NCBI GenBank assembly: GCA_902773245.1
Contig: CACYDY010000094.1
Span: forward strand, 1 to 5,584
DNA from: an uncultured Ruminococcus sp.
GTDB taxonomy: Bacteria > Bacillota > Clostridia > Oscillospirales > Acutalibacteraceae
Length of the DNA stretch: 5,584 bases
Direction of reading: 5' to 3'
Under the pieces are notes generated by a model. The model saw only the letters and a list, made by a program, of their open reading frames with translations, was not told the DNA's origin and made no database searches. Both the position numbers and the translations under genes were made by a program. Below, piece after piece: positions 1 through 5,364 of this stretch (position 1 is its first letter; every line of letters starts with the position of its first letter).

Positions 1-20
1 GAGTTAGGAATTTATTAATT

Positions 21-120
21 AAAGTTTTCGCTCAAGCCTTTTTCAAAAGGCTTGCGGAATCCAAGGGCAGAGCCCTTGGTCGCCGAAGGCATAATTCTGC
101 CCTTCGCAAGGGTGAATTTC
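21..120. repeat. Hairpin cluster, probable dispersed palindromic repeat
   Basis: Three stem-loops stand side by side with almost no unpaired spacer. The first pairs CAAGCCTTTT (33-42) with AAAAGGCTTG (45-54). The second pairs CCAAGGGC (61-68) with GCCCTTGG (72-79) around an AGA loop. The third pairs AATTC and CCCTT (93-97, 100-104) with AAGGG and GAATT (108-112, 114-118) around CGC. No convincing start codon, reading frame or T-tract follows, so neither a gene nor a simple terminator explains it. The compact, modular palindromes resemble the short non-coding repeats scattered through many Clostridia genomes, but only one copy is visible here and the outer limits are guesses. It could also include the 3' end signal of a gene to the left of the window. 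Confidence 0.5.
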
Positions 121-149
121 AAAAACCATGTGCCCGCCGCCTAAATTTG

Positions 150-179
150 TTGACAAAACTATTAATTGTTTGATACAAT
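150..179 (+). promoter_or_regulatory. Sigma-A type promoter with extended -10
   Basis: A perfect -35 box TTGACA (150-155) is followed after 18 bases by TACAAT (174-179), which is preceded by TG at 171-172, giving an extended -10. Transcription would start near 186, leaving a leader of about 26 bases before the esterase start at 212. Because the promoter lies downstream of the ATG at 128, that upstream ATG cannot be on this transcript. This supports the shorter esterase. Confidence 0.8.
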
Positions 180-211
180 ATAGATATAAAAAATCAAGAG
201 GAGAAATGACA

Positions 212-1018
212 ATGATAAAAAGCAGAATAACCGAGCTTAAACTGCCCTATCCTGATGGTGTGGATCGAATTGTCCGAGTATATGTACCTACCCACGAAGA
301 AGGCGAACTGTTCCCGGTTGTATATATGACCGACGGACAGAGTTGCTTTGACATGGCTGAGGGTTTGTATGGCTGCTGGAGTACGCACAAAGCAGCAGAT
401 GAAGAGATGAAAAACAGCGGACAAGGTGCAATTATCGTCGGAATACATAATGACGATCCCGAAAATCAGAACCCTATGAAGCGTACAAGCGATCTTACAC
501 CCAACTCTATCGGAGAAATCATCGCTCCCGAGGAGATGAAAAAAATTGTTAAGCCTTTGGGCGATGTTTTCGATGATTTTATCGTGAACACCGTTATGCC
601 CTATGTTGAAGAGAATTTCCCCGTCAAAACAGGCAGGAACAACACGGCATTCTGCGGCAGCTCGATGGGCGGATTGATGAGCTTTTTCACTTCTCTCAGT
701 CACCCCGATAAATACTGTGCAGCAGGTGTGTTCTCCCCGGCTGTGATGATGTTTTCACCCAACGATCTCAGAAGCTGGATAAACAAAAAAATGACAGATA
801 AAATGCCATACCTCTATCTTTATACGGGCGCAGGCGACGAACTTGAGAACGAGATTTATCGCTGTACGGAGATTCTATACGATATCCTTTTGGAATCTTA
901 TCCGATCGAACTATTAAACGAAGTGATAATTCTTGAGAACAAACACCACGAATCTGCATGGGAGCCAATGTTTAAGGATTTTTTGCACACTTTTCTTACA
1001 AGACGTGAAAATTTCTGA
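212..1018 (+). CDS. Putative alpha/beta-hydrolase esterase (enterochelin esterase / esterase D family)
   Basis: This gene encodes a predicted cytoplasmic serine esterase of 268 residues; no signal peptide is visible. The strand LFPVVYMTDG (residues 33-42) is followed by the nucleophile elbow G-S-S-M-G-G (149-154), which fits GxSxG with Ser151 as nucleophile. The acid is probably Asp209 in the GAGDE turn. The base is His245 or His246 in HHESAW near the C-terminus; comparison with the H-N-E-x-x-W pattern of related esterases favours the first His. The fold family (PF00756-like) includes siderophore esterases, S-formylglutathione hydrolases, feruloyl esterases and many uncharacterised members, so the substrate cannot be named. 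The frame is open from an ATG at 128, but AGGAG at 199-203 is 8 bases from the ATG at 212 and only 2 from the in-frame ATG at 206, and the promoter lies at 150-179. The gene appears monocistronic, with no siderophore or carbohydrate gene next to it. Confidence 0.85.
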   Translation: MIKSRITELKLPYPDGVDRIVRVYVPTHEEGELFPVVYMTDGQSCFDMAEGLYGCWSTHKAADEEMKNSGQGAIIVGIHNDDPENQNPMKRTSDLTPNSIGEIIAPEEMKKIVKPLGDVFDDFIVNTVMPYVEENFPVKTGRNNTAFCGSSMGGLMSFFTSLSHPDKYCAAGVFSPAVMMFSPNDLRSWINKKMTDKMPYLYLYTGAGDELENEIYRCTEILYDILLESYPIELLNEVIILENKHHESAWEPMFKDFLHTFLTRRENF

Positions 1019-1044
1019 TAGCTTCTCACACCGGAATTAGTATA

Positions 1045-1065
1045 CCCTTCAGGGGCAAATTTTTT
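1045..1065 (+). terminator. Weak possible terminator after the esterase
   Basis: A very small stem, CCCT (1045-1048) with AGGG (1051-1054), is followed after a short gap by six T (1060-1065). It lies 27 bases after the esterase stop and is the only terminator-like structure close to it. The stem is short enough to be chance, and a looser hairpin formed by ATAAAG (1074-1079) and CTTTAT (1109-1114) ahead of the T-run at 1120-1125 is an alternative. Confidence 0.25.
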
Positions 1066-1141
1066 ACCAAGCTATAAAGTCATCTGCAGTAAATGACATT
1101 AATTTTGGCTTTATCAGAGTTTTTTAGAGGCTGTTGAGTAT

Positions 1142-1185
1142 CTTGACTCGAGCAGATTTTCGAGCATAATTTTGCTAAGGTCAAG
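1142..1185. repeat. Stem-loop with internal direct repeat, repeat-like element
   Basis: CTTGAC (1142-1147) pairs with GTCAAG (1180-1185). Inside it AGCAGA (1151-1156) pairs with TTTGCT (1171-1176), with one G-T pair. The hexamer CGAGCA occurs twice in the same direction (1149-1154 and 1161-1166), and its complement TGCTCG appears downstream at 1250-1255. The structure lies in a 274-base non-coding stretch between two unrelated genes. No T-tract follows directly, so it is not a standard terminator. It may be the remnant of a small mobile or dispersed repeat; only one copy is visible, so this is tentative. Confidence 0.35.
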
Positions 1186-1201
1186 GAAAAAAATTCTTAA
1201 G

Positions 1202-1231
1202 TTGTGGACAGTGCTTAGAAAAACCTAAAAT
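1202..1231 (+). promoter_or_regulatory. Weak candidate promoter for the pseudouridine synthase gene
   Basis: TTGTGG (1202-1207) and TAAAAT (1226-1231) are separated by 18 bases and would start transcription near 1238, about 55 bases before the ATG at 1293. Both boxes deviate from consensus and the region is generally A/T-rich, so this is only the best available match. Confidence 0.25.
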
Positions 1232-1292
1232 AAAGTTGGTAAATTTCAATGCTCGTTAGTATTGATAAATTTTTAAATTAAAGGTGACTGTT

Positions 1293-2249
1293 ATGCGAAC
1301 CATAGAAATTAATAAAAATGACTCAAATCAAAGATTGGATAAGTTTCTGACAAAACGCTTTAAGACTATGCCAAAGTCACTTATGTATAAATATATAAGA
1401 ACCAAGCGCATCAAGGTCAACGGAAAAAAATGCGAGATCTCAACCAAGCTTCAAGAAGGCGATATTCTTGCATTCTATATCAGCGACGAGTTTTTTGAAG
1501 CTCCTCAGTACGATACCTATGACTTTCTGAAAGCGCCTTCCAAGCTTGACATTGTCTATGAAGACGATAATATCATACTGTTGAACAAGCCTACGGGTCT
1601 GCTCTGTCACCCTGATGAAAACTACCACTTTGACTCTCTTCTTGCAAGGCTTTGGCACTATCTATACGACAAAAAAGAGTACAATCCCAAAGACGAAAAC
1701 TCCTTCGCTCCCGCACTTGCTAACAGAATCGACAGAAACACGGGCGGTATCGTTATTGCCGCAAAAAATTCCGAATCACTTCGTATTCTGAATCAAAAAA
1801 TAAAGGACAGGGAACTAAAAAAAATATATCTATGCGTTGTCCACGGGATCTTGAAAAAGAAACAGGCGCTTCTTACCGATTATCTCGAAAAGAACGAAAA
1901 GCAAAATCGTGTTTATATCTCGTCCAAGCCTTCGCAAAACAGCAAGACTATAAAAACAAAATATAAGGTTCTCGATGAATTTAATAACATGAGCCTCGTT
2001 GAGATCGAGCTTCTGACAGGAAGAACCCATCAAATTCGCGCGCATATGGCATACATAGGTCACCCCCTTGTCGGCGACGGAAAATACGGAACAAACAAGC
2101 AAAACAAGAATGTTTCGCTCAAATGGCAGGCTCTTTGCTCCTACAAATTGGAGTTTGCATTTGAATCCGACGGCGGCATTCTTGAATACCTCAACGGCAG
2201 ATCATTCGAAATCAGCGACATATGGTTTTGGAAATATATAAAAAAATAA
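1293..2249 (+). CDS. RluA/RluD-family RNA pseudouridine synthase
   Basis: The gene encodes a 318-residue enzyme that converts specific uridines in structured RNA, most often 23S rRNA, to pseudouridine. An S4 RNA-binding domain occupies roughly residues 10-65, with RLDKFL near its start. The catalytic domain follows from about residue 86, with NKPTGL at 98-103. The active-site motif reads NRIDRNTGG, giving Asp147 as the catalytic aspartate where the family usually has HRLDxxTSG. The downstream signature GRTHQIRAHM starts at 243, and DGKYG is at 262-266. Length and domain order match RluC/RluD-type proteins; which rRNA position is modified cannot be told, so no gene symbol is given. A GTG at 1284 is in frame, but AGGTGA (1282-1287) lies at the right distance from the ATG at 1293 and overlaps that GTG. 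The gene stands alone and is closed by a strong terminator. Confidence 0.93.
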   Translation: MRTIEINKNDSNQRLDKFLTKRFKTMPKSLMYKYIRTKRIKVNGKKCEISTKLQEGDILAFYISDEFFEAPQYDTYDFLKAPSKLDIVYEDDNIILLNKPTGLLCHPDENYHFDSLLARLWHYLYDKKEYNPKDENSFAPALANRIDRNTGGIVIAAKNSESLRILNQKIKDRELKKIYLCVVHGILKKKQALLTDYLEKNEKQNRVYISSKPSQNSKTIKTKYKVLDEFNNMSLVEIELLTGRTHQIRAHMAYIGHPLVGDGKYGTNKQNKNVSLKWQALCSYKLEFAFESDGGILEYLNGRSFEISDIWFWKYIKK

Positions 2250-2301
2250 CAAAAACGGACATGATAAAGCTTTGCCTTTATTCATGTCCTTTTTGTTATT
2301 T
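2244..2301 (+). terminator. Strong intrinsic terminator, bidirectional in form
   Basis: AAATAACAAAAA (2244-2255) pairs with TTTTTGTTATTT (2290-2301), GGACATGA (2257-2264) with TCATGTCC (2282-2289), and TAAAG (2265-2269) with CTTTA (2276-2280), around a six-base loop. The only defects are single bulges at 2256 and 2281. The T-run at 2290-2294 follows the GC-containing stem. The pseudouridine synthase stop codon TAA (2247-2249) is inside the left arm. The matching A-run on the left would let it end transcription from the other strand too, but no opposing gene is present. Confidence 0.9.
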
Positions 2302-2371
2302 AGAACAATACATCTCTAAAGTTTTAATAAAAAATAAACAAAAAACATGATCGTTTTATACTCCTTGGCTA

Positions 2372-2400
2372 TTGAATAAATTCAATTTTTAATTTATAAT
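2372..2400 (+). promoter_or_regulatory. Promoter of the ATP synthase operon
   Basis: TTGAAT (2372-2377) and a perfect TATAAT (2395-2400) are spaced by 17 bases. The start of transcription would be near 2407, giving a leader of about 118 bases before atpI. It lies between the terminator of the preceding gene and the first atp gene, and no comparable promoter is seen further inside the operon. Confidence 0.8.
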
Positions 2401-2431
2401 AGTAATAATTGGGAAAATATTATCTTATTGA

Positions 2432-2518
2432 CCCGATCGGGGAAGCAGCGATAAGAAATCCGTTCAGTGTTTCGGTTCTAAATCGGCTTCTCATCAAACA
2501 TTGTGAAAGGTGTGATGA
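2432..2518 (+). promoter_or_regulatory. Structured leader of the atp operon
   Basis: The leader contains a perfect palindrome CCCGATCGGG (2432-2441). Just before atpI it has a stem formed by TCATC and ACA (2491-2495, 2498-2500) with TGT and GATGA (2511-2513, 2514-2518). The loop of this stem (2501-2510) carries the AAAGG that best matches a ribosome-binding site, 14 bases from the atpI ATG. No known riboswitch or attenuator class is recognised. The structure is real as base-pairing potential; a regulatory role is only inferred. Confidence 0.3.
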
Positions 2519-2524
2519 AAATTT

Positions 2525-2950
2525 ATGAGTAAAATTGACGACACAGTTCGTCGGGAAACCGTCTACATAGCAGCATGGGTAATTATTCTCAGTGTTATTA
2601 TGCAAGCGGTTTTTTTAATAGCCGGACAGTGGAACATCAAGGCGCTGGCAGGAAATATTCTTTCTTCGGCCGCTGCGGTGCTTAACTTCCTGCTAATGGG
2701 AATAACAATTCAAAAGGCTGTTGACAAGGATCAAAAAGACGCCGCTTCGATGATGAAATTTTCTCAGTCGGGCAGATTGTTTATGCAGTTTGCTGCGGCT
2801 GCCGTCGGGGTTTTGTTTTTGAATCCTGTTTCTTCGATTTTGCCATTGTTTTTTCCTCGTATTGCAGTTGCATTCAGACCGTTCGTCGGAAAGAAATTCG
2901 GAAATCTGCTTCCGGAAACAGAAGCTTCAAACGATGAAACGGTTGAATAA
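2525..2950 (+). CDS. atpI: ATP synthase subunit I (AtpI), c-ring assembly factor
   Basis: This is a 141-residue membrane protein with about four hydrophobic helices, near residues 13-33, 41-62, 84-101 and 102-118, and a polar acidic tail. It is recognised mainly from its place as the first gene before atpB and from its size and helix pattern, since AtpI proteins are poorly conserved. In sodium-type ATP synthases AtpI is known to help assemble the c-ring, which fits the c subunit encoded downstream. The ATG at 2525 starts a good polar N-terminus (MSKIDD) before the first helix. The best ribosome-binding site, AAAGG at 2506-2510, is 14 bases away, longer than optimal, so low translation is likely. 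A 162-base spacer with a hairpin separates it from the coding sequence of atpB. Confidence 0.8.
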   Translation: MSKIDDTVRRETVYIAAWVIILSVIMQAVFLIAGQWNIKALAGNILSSAAAVLNFLLMGITIQKAVDKDQKDAASMMKFSQSGRLFMQFAAAAVGVLFLNPVSSILPLFFPRIAVAFRPFVGKKFGNLLPETEASNDETVE

Positions 2951-2984
2951 TATTTTTACGAAGTGTTGATCATTAGAAGTTCAA

Positions 2985-3027
2985 AGATCGGCACCCCCTT
3001 GTTTTGTTCATTTGAACAAGCCGATCT
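2985..3027 (+). promoter_or_regulatory. Hairpin in the atpI-atpB gap
   Basis: AGATCGGC (2985-2992) pairs perfectly with GCCGATCT (3020-3027). Immediately inside on the right, TGAACAA (3013-3019) pairs with TTGTTCA (3004-3010), leaving 11 unpaired bases on the left. GTTCAA at 2979-2984 could instead pair with TTGAAC at 3012-3017, so two competing folds are possible. The downstream T content is modest (TGTTCGTATTTT), which is weak for a terminator. An attenuator, an RNA-processing site or an mRNA-stabilising structure are all possible. Confidence 0.45.
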
Positions 3028-3053
3028 GTTCGTATTTTATCAATATTTCAAAA

Positions 3054-3071
3054 GGGTGGTGAATTAAAATT
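3054..3071 (+). promoter_or_regulatory. atpB: Ribosome-binding site and ATT start of atpB
   Basis: GGTGGTGA (3055-3062) matches seven of eight bases of the full Shine-Dalgarno GGAGGTGA. The part equivalent to GGAGG ends nine bases before ATT at 3069, in the atpB frame. No ATG, GTG or TTG in that frame lies between the upstream in-frame stop (TGA 3060-3062) and 3111. A second ATT at 3063 is in frame but only three bases from the core. Confidence 0.6.
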
Positions 3072-3959
3072 AAAAAAGAAAAAAACGTACAATTTAAAAT
3101 CGTTGACGCTTTGCTGCTCGTGATGACAGTTTTGCCGATTTTATGCGGAATATTGCTTTATGTCATGATGACGCCGAGTTCCGAGGATATCGAAATTTCG
3201 GGCGCATTGATCTATTTTGAGCTGAACACTCCGATTCAGACTCTTCCTATCACAGAATCCCAGGTGAACTCTTGGTTTGTGATAATATCGGTATTTTTCC
3301 TGTGTTTGTATCTTACTCACGGAATTTCTGCGACCGATCCGACCCGCAGACAGCATATTCTCGAAATGGCTGTCGAAAAATGCGAAGGCTTGGTTTTGGA
3401 CAACATGGGAGAATATTTCAAGGGCTTTGCCCCTTTTATCGCAGCAGTTATGGTTTTGTCGGCATTTTCCAGCCTGCTGACGCTCGTGGGACTTTATCCG
3501 CCGACTTCCGATTTTAATGTTGTTGCAGGCTGGGCTTTGCTGGTTTTCATTTTGATTACCTACTACAAATTTAAATGCGGACCGGTTCATTATCTGAAAA
3601 GCTTCGGCGATCCCGTGCCGTTTTTGGCTCCGCTGAATGTTATCAGCGAGGTAGCAACACCTGTTTCAATGGCTTTCCGTCATTACGGAAACGTTTTGTC
3701 GGGTTCGGTAATTTCTGTGCTTGTTGCAACGGGTCTTCAAGGTCTTACCCACGTTCTTTTGGGTCGTCTGCCCGGTTTTTTGGGCGAGTTCCCGTTCCTG
3801 CAAATCGGTATTCCGGCTGTTTTGTCGGTTTACTTTGATATTTTCAGCGGCTGCCTTCAGGCATTCATTTTTGCAATGCTGACTATGCTCTACGTTGCAA
3901 CGGGATTCCCCGAAGAGGATTACAAAGCAAAGCTGAAAAAGAAAGCCGCCAAGGCTTGA
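3069..3959 (+). CDS. atpB: ATP synthase Fo subunit a (AtpB)
   Basis: Subunit a is the membrane stator that carries ions past the rotating c-ring. The C-terminal core is clear: PVSMAFRHYGN holds the essential stator arginine (Arg204 when counted from the ATT at 3069) and Asn208, and LQAFIFAMLTMLY holds Gln264. The sequence has five to six hydrophobic helices, and the segment between the last two is longer than in E. coli. The E. coli positions Glu219 and His245 appear as Ser213 and Asp257 here. The protein is 296 residues from the ATT at 3069 (E. coli has 271). A start at TTG 3111 or ATG 3123 has no ribosome-binding site and removes part of the first helix, whereas the codons from 3069 read KKEKNVQFK before that helix, a normal N-terminus. 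Product identity is very sure; the ATT start is the best reading but unproven. A sequencing error turning ATG into ATT cannot be excluded. Confidence 0.85.
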   Translation: MKKEKNVQFKIVDALLLVMTVLPILCGILLYVMMTPSSEDIEISGALIYFELNTPIQTLPITESQVNSWFVIISVFFLCLYLTHGISATDPTRRQHILEMAVEKCEGLVLDNMGEYFKGFAPFIAAVMVLSAFSSLLTLVGLYPPTSDFNVVAGWALLVFILITYYKFKCGPVHYLKSFGDPVPFLAPLNVISEVATPVSMAFRHYGNVLSGSVISVLVATGLQGLTHVLLGRLPGFLGEFPFLQIGIPAVLSVYFDIFSGCLQAFIFAMLTMLYVATGFPEEDYKAKLKKKAAKA

Positions 3960-3986
3960 AAAAATTATTTTAGTTTAGTGTGAAAG

Positions 3987-4001
3987 CCGCAGTTAATGCG
4001 G
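3987..4001 (+). promoter_or_regulatory. Small hairpin upstream of atpE
   Basis: CCGCA (3987-3991) pairs with TGCGG (3997-4001) around GTTAA in the 66-base gap between atpB and atpE. It ends nine bases before the AAGGAG ribosome-binding site at 4011-4016. There is no T-run, so it is not a terminator. A role in mRNA processing or in keeping the atpE start open is possible, since the c subunit is needed in many copies, but this is inference. Confidence 0.3.
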
Positions 4002-4025
4002 AAATTAAAAAAGGAGTTTTAAATT

Positions 4026-4316
4026 ATGGAATTAGCTATCGGTATTATTTTAGGCTGCTGCGCACTTGGCGCAGGTATGGCAATGATCGCAGGTATCGGC
4101 CCCGGTATCGGTGAAGGCAGCGCAGTTGCAAGCGCTTGTGAGGCTATCGGACGTCAGCCCGAGTGCAGAAGCGCTGTAACAACAACAATGCTCATGGGCT
4201 GCGCAGTTGCGGAAACAACCGGTCTTTATGCTCTGGTTATCGCAATTTTGCTCTTGTTTGTTGCTCCGGGAAGATTTGTAAATATTCTTACTGAAACAAT
4301 GTCAAATCTCGGTTAA
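4026..4316 (+). CDS. atpE: ATP synthase Fo subunit c (AtpE), Na+-type signature
   Basis: This is the 96-residue hairpin protein that forms the rotating c-ring. Helix 1 carries alternating glycines (G15, G17, G23, G25, G27, G29, G31), the polar loop is RQPE (43-46), and helix 2 carries the ion-binding carboxylate Glu63 in AVAETTGLY. Aligned without gaps to the sodium-binding c subunit of Ilyobacter tartaricus (Q32, V63, E65, S66, T67, Y70), the residues are E30, V61, E63, T64, T65, Y68. A second glutamate in helix 1 with an otherwise sodium-type site matches the two-carboxylate rotor described for Fusobacterium nucleatum. Sodium coupling is therefore likely, but not proven from sequence. Five cysteines (11, 12, 38, 47, 59) are unusual for this protein. 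AAGGAG at 4011-4016 is nine bases from the ATG, the best ribosome-binding site of the operon, as expected for the most abundant subunit. Confidence 0.95.
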   Translation: MELAIGIILGCCALGAGMAMIAGIGPGIGEGSAVASACEAIGRQPECRSAVTTTMLMGCAVAETTGLYALVIAILLLFVAPGRFVNILTETMSNLG

Positions 4317-4334
4317 TTGTTGGGAGAATTTGTT

Positions 4335-4841
4335 ATGCAATCATCAGATGTTATATCCGTTAATATTTGGCAGATATTAATATCTCTTTTGAATCTTTTG
4401 ATTTTATTTTTAGTTCTCAAAAAGTTTCTGTTCCAGCCTGTAAAAAATGTTTTGGCGCAGCGGCAAAAGATTATTGACGATCATTTTGAAAATGCTCAAA
4501 AGGCTGAAAGCGATGCTAAAAGCGCCAAGAAAACCTATGAAGAAAAATTGGCTGCTGCGCAAAGCGAGGCTTCGGAGATTATAAAAACAGCAAACAAAAA
4601 GGCTGAACGCAGAAGCGACAAGATCGTTTCAAACGCAAAAGCAAAAGCTGACGATATTATCCGCCAAGCAGAAAACGACGCCAAGCTCGAAAAGCAAAAG
4701 GCGGAAGCCGAGATCAAACATGAAATCACCGAGGTTTCAACAATGCTTACCGAAAAGCTTTTGGAAAGAGAAATTCAATCTGCCGACCACAGAGAATTTA
4801 TTAATACCTTTATCGAGAAAATAGGTGAGGACAATGACTGA
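4335..4841 (+). CDS. atpF: ATP synthase Fo subunit b (AtpF)
   Basis: Subunit b is the peripheral stalk that ties F1 to the membrane. The 168-residue protein has one N-terminal membrane helix (about residues 7-28, ending LVLKKFLFQPV). A long, highly charged, Ala/Lys/Glu-rich coiled coil then runs to about residue 150, and the tail is acidic. Length and architecture match AtpF. An in-frame TTG directly after the atpE stop (4317) would add six residues, but GGGAG at 4322-4326 lies eight bases from the ATG at 4335 and overlaps that alternative. The start is 18 bases after atpE, and the 3' end overlaps atpH by eight bases. Only one b-type gene is present before atpH, so the stalk is presumably a homodimer. 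Confidence 0.93.
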   Translation: MQSSDVISVNIWQILISLLNLLILFLVLKKFLFQPVKNVLAQRQKIIDDHFENAQKAESDAKSAKKTYEEKLAAAQSEASEIIKTANKKAERRSDKIVSNAKAKADDIIRQAENDAKLEKQKAEAEIKHEITEVSTMLTEKLLEREIQSADHREFINTFIEKIGEDND

Positions 4842-5364
4842 AACCAGTAAGGAGTATGCCGTTGCTCTGTTTGCGCTTGCCGTTGAGGAGAAGCTTGAAA
4901 AAACTATCTCCGACGACCTGAAAACAGTGTCAAGGCTTTTGAGAGAAACTCCCGAATATCTGGATTTTCTCTCTTCACCGAATATTCCTCTTTGTGAGAG
5001 AACAAAGGCTATAGATAAAGCATTTTCATACGGTGTATGTGAATATGTAGTTTCTTTTTTGAAGATACTCTGCGAAAAGAACAGCGTCAGATATGTTCAT
5101 AAAATTATTACAGATTATGAAGATCTTTGTCATGCAGCGGACGGCATTTCAACCGCAAAGGTCATCAGCGCCGTACCGCTCAAAAAAGCCGAAAAGGAGA
5201 AGCTGAAAGAAAAGCTCGAAGCTTTCTGCGGACATACCGTGATAATGGACTGCACCTGCAACAGCGCTATCCTGGGCGGTGTTATCGTTCATGTTGACGG
5301 AAAGGTTCTTGACGGAAGCCTTAGACGCAGACTGAAAAATATTAAAAATACAATTGAAGAGTGA
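4834..5364 (+). CDS. atpH: ATP synthase F1 subunit delta (AtpH)
   Basis: Delta (OSCP-like) joins the top of the F1 head to the b stalk. The 176-residue protein begins with the family pattern of a short polar stretch and KEYAVALFALA, has a helical N-terminal domain to about residue 105, and ends with the signature GGVIVHVDGKVLDGSLRRRL (residues 148-167). Length is typical. The ATG at 4834 overlaps the atpF stop (ATGACTGA, eight shared bases), so its translation is probably coupled to atpF. AGGTGA at 4823-4828 serves as ribosome-binding site. The GTG inside that site (4825) is in frame but is rejected as start. The stop TGA at 5362-5364 shares a base with an ATG of a short downstream frame. Confidence 0.95.
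   Translation: MTETSKEYAVALFALAVEEKLEKTISDDLKTVSRLLRETPEYLDFLSSPNIPLCERTKAIDKAFSYGVCEYVVSFLKILCEKNSVRYVHKIITDYEDLCHAADGISTAKVISAVPLKKAEKEKLKEKLEAFCGHTVIMDCTCNSAILGGVIVHVDGKVLDGSLRRRLKNIKNTIEE

Noticed and set aside
128..211. N-terminal extension of the esterase from the ATG at 128
   Set aside because: A strong promoter (150-179) lies inside this stretch, the added residues resemble no esterase N-terminus, and the ribosome-binding site fits the ATG at 212.
1284..1292. GTG start of the pseudouridine synthase
   Set aside because: The GTG is part of the AGGTGA ribosome-binding site that serves the ATG at 1293.
2963..3067. 34-codon frame beginning with GTG in the atpI-atpB gap
   Set aside because: It has no ribosome-binding site, runs through the hairpin and the atpB Shine-Dalgarno, and its composition shows nothing protein-like.
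3111..3125. TTG 3111, GTG 3120 or ATG 3123 as the atpB start
   Set aside because: None has a Shine-Dalgarno sequence, and they remove the polar N-terminus or cut the first membrane helix, while a strong site sits at 3055-3062.
3141..3590. Long minus-strand open frame opposite atpB, and similar antisense frames opposite the esterase, pseudouridine synthase, atpF and atpH
   Set aside because: They mirror strongly supported genes, have no promoter or ribosome-binding site of their own and show no recognisable protein features.
3272..3838. Two plus-strand frames inside atpB in another phase
   Set aside because: They are out-of-frame shadows of the conserved subunit a sequence, with cysteine/arginine-rich random composition.
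4317..4334. TTG start of atpF directly after the atpE stop
   Set aside because: It precedes the GGGAG ribosome-binding site, which is correctly spaced for the ATG at 4335.
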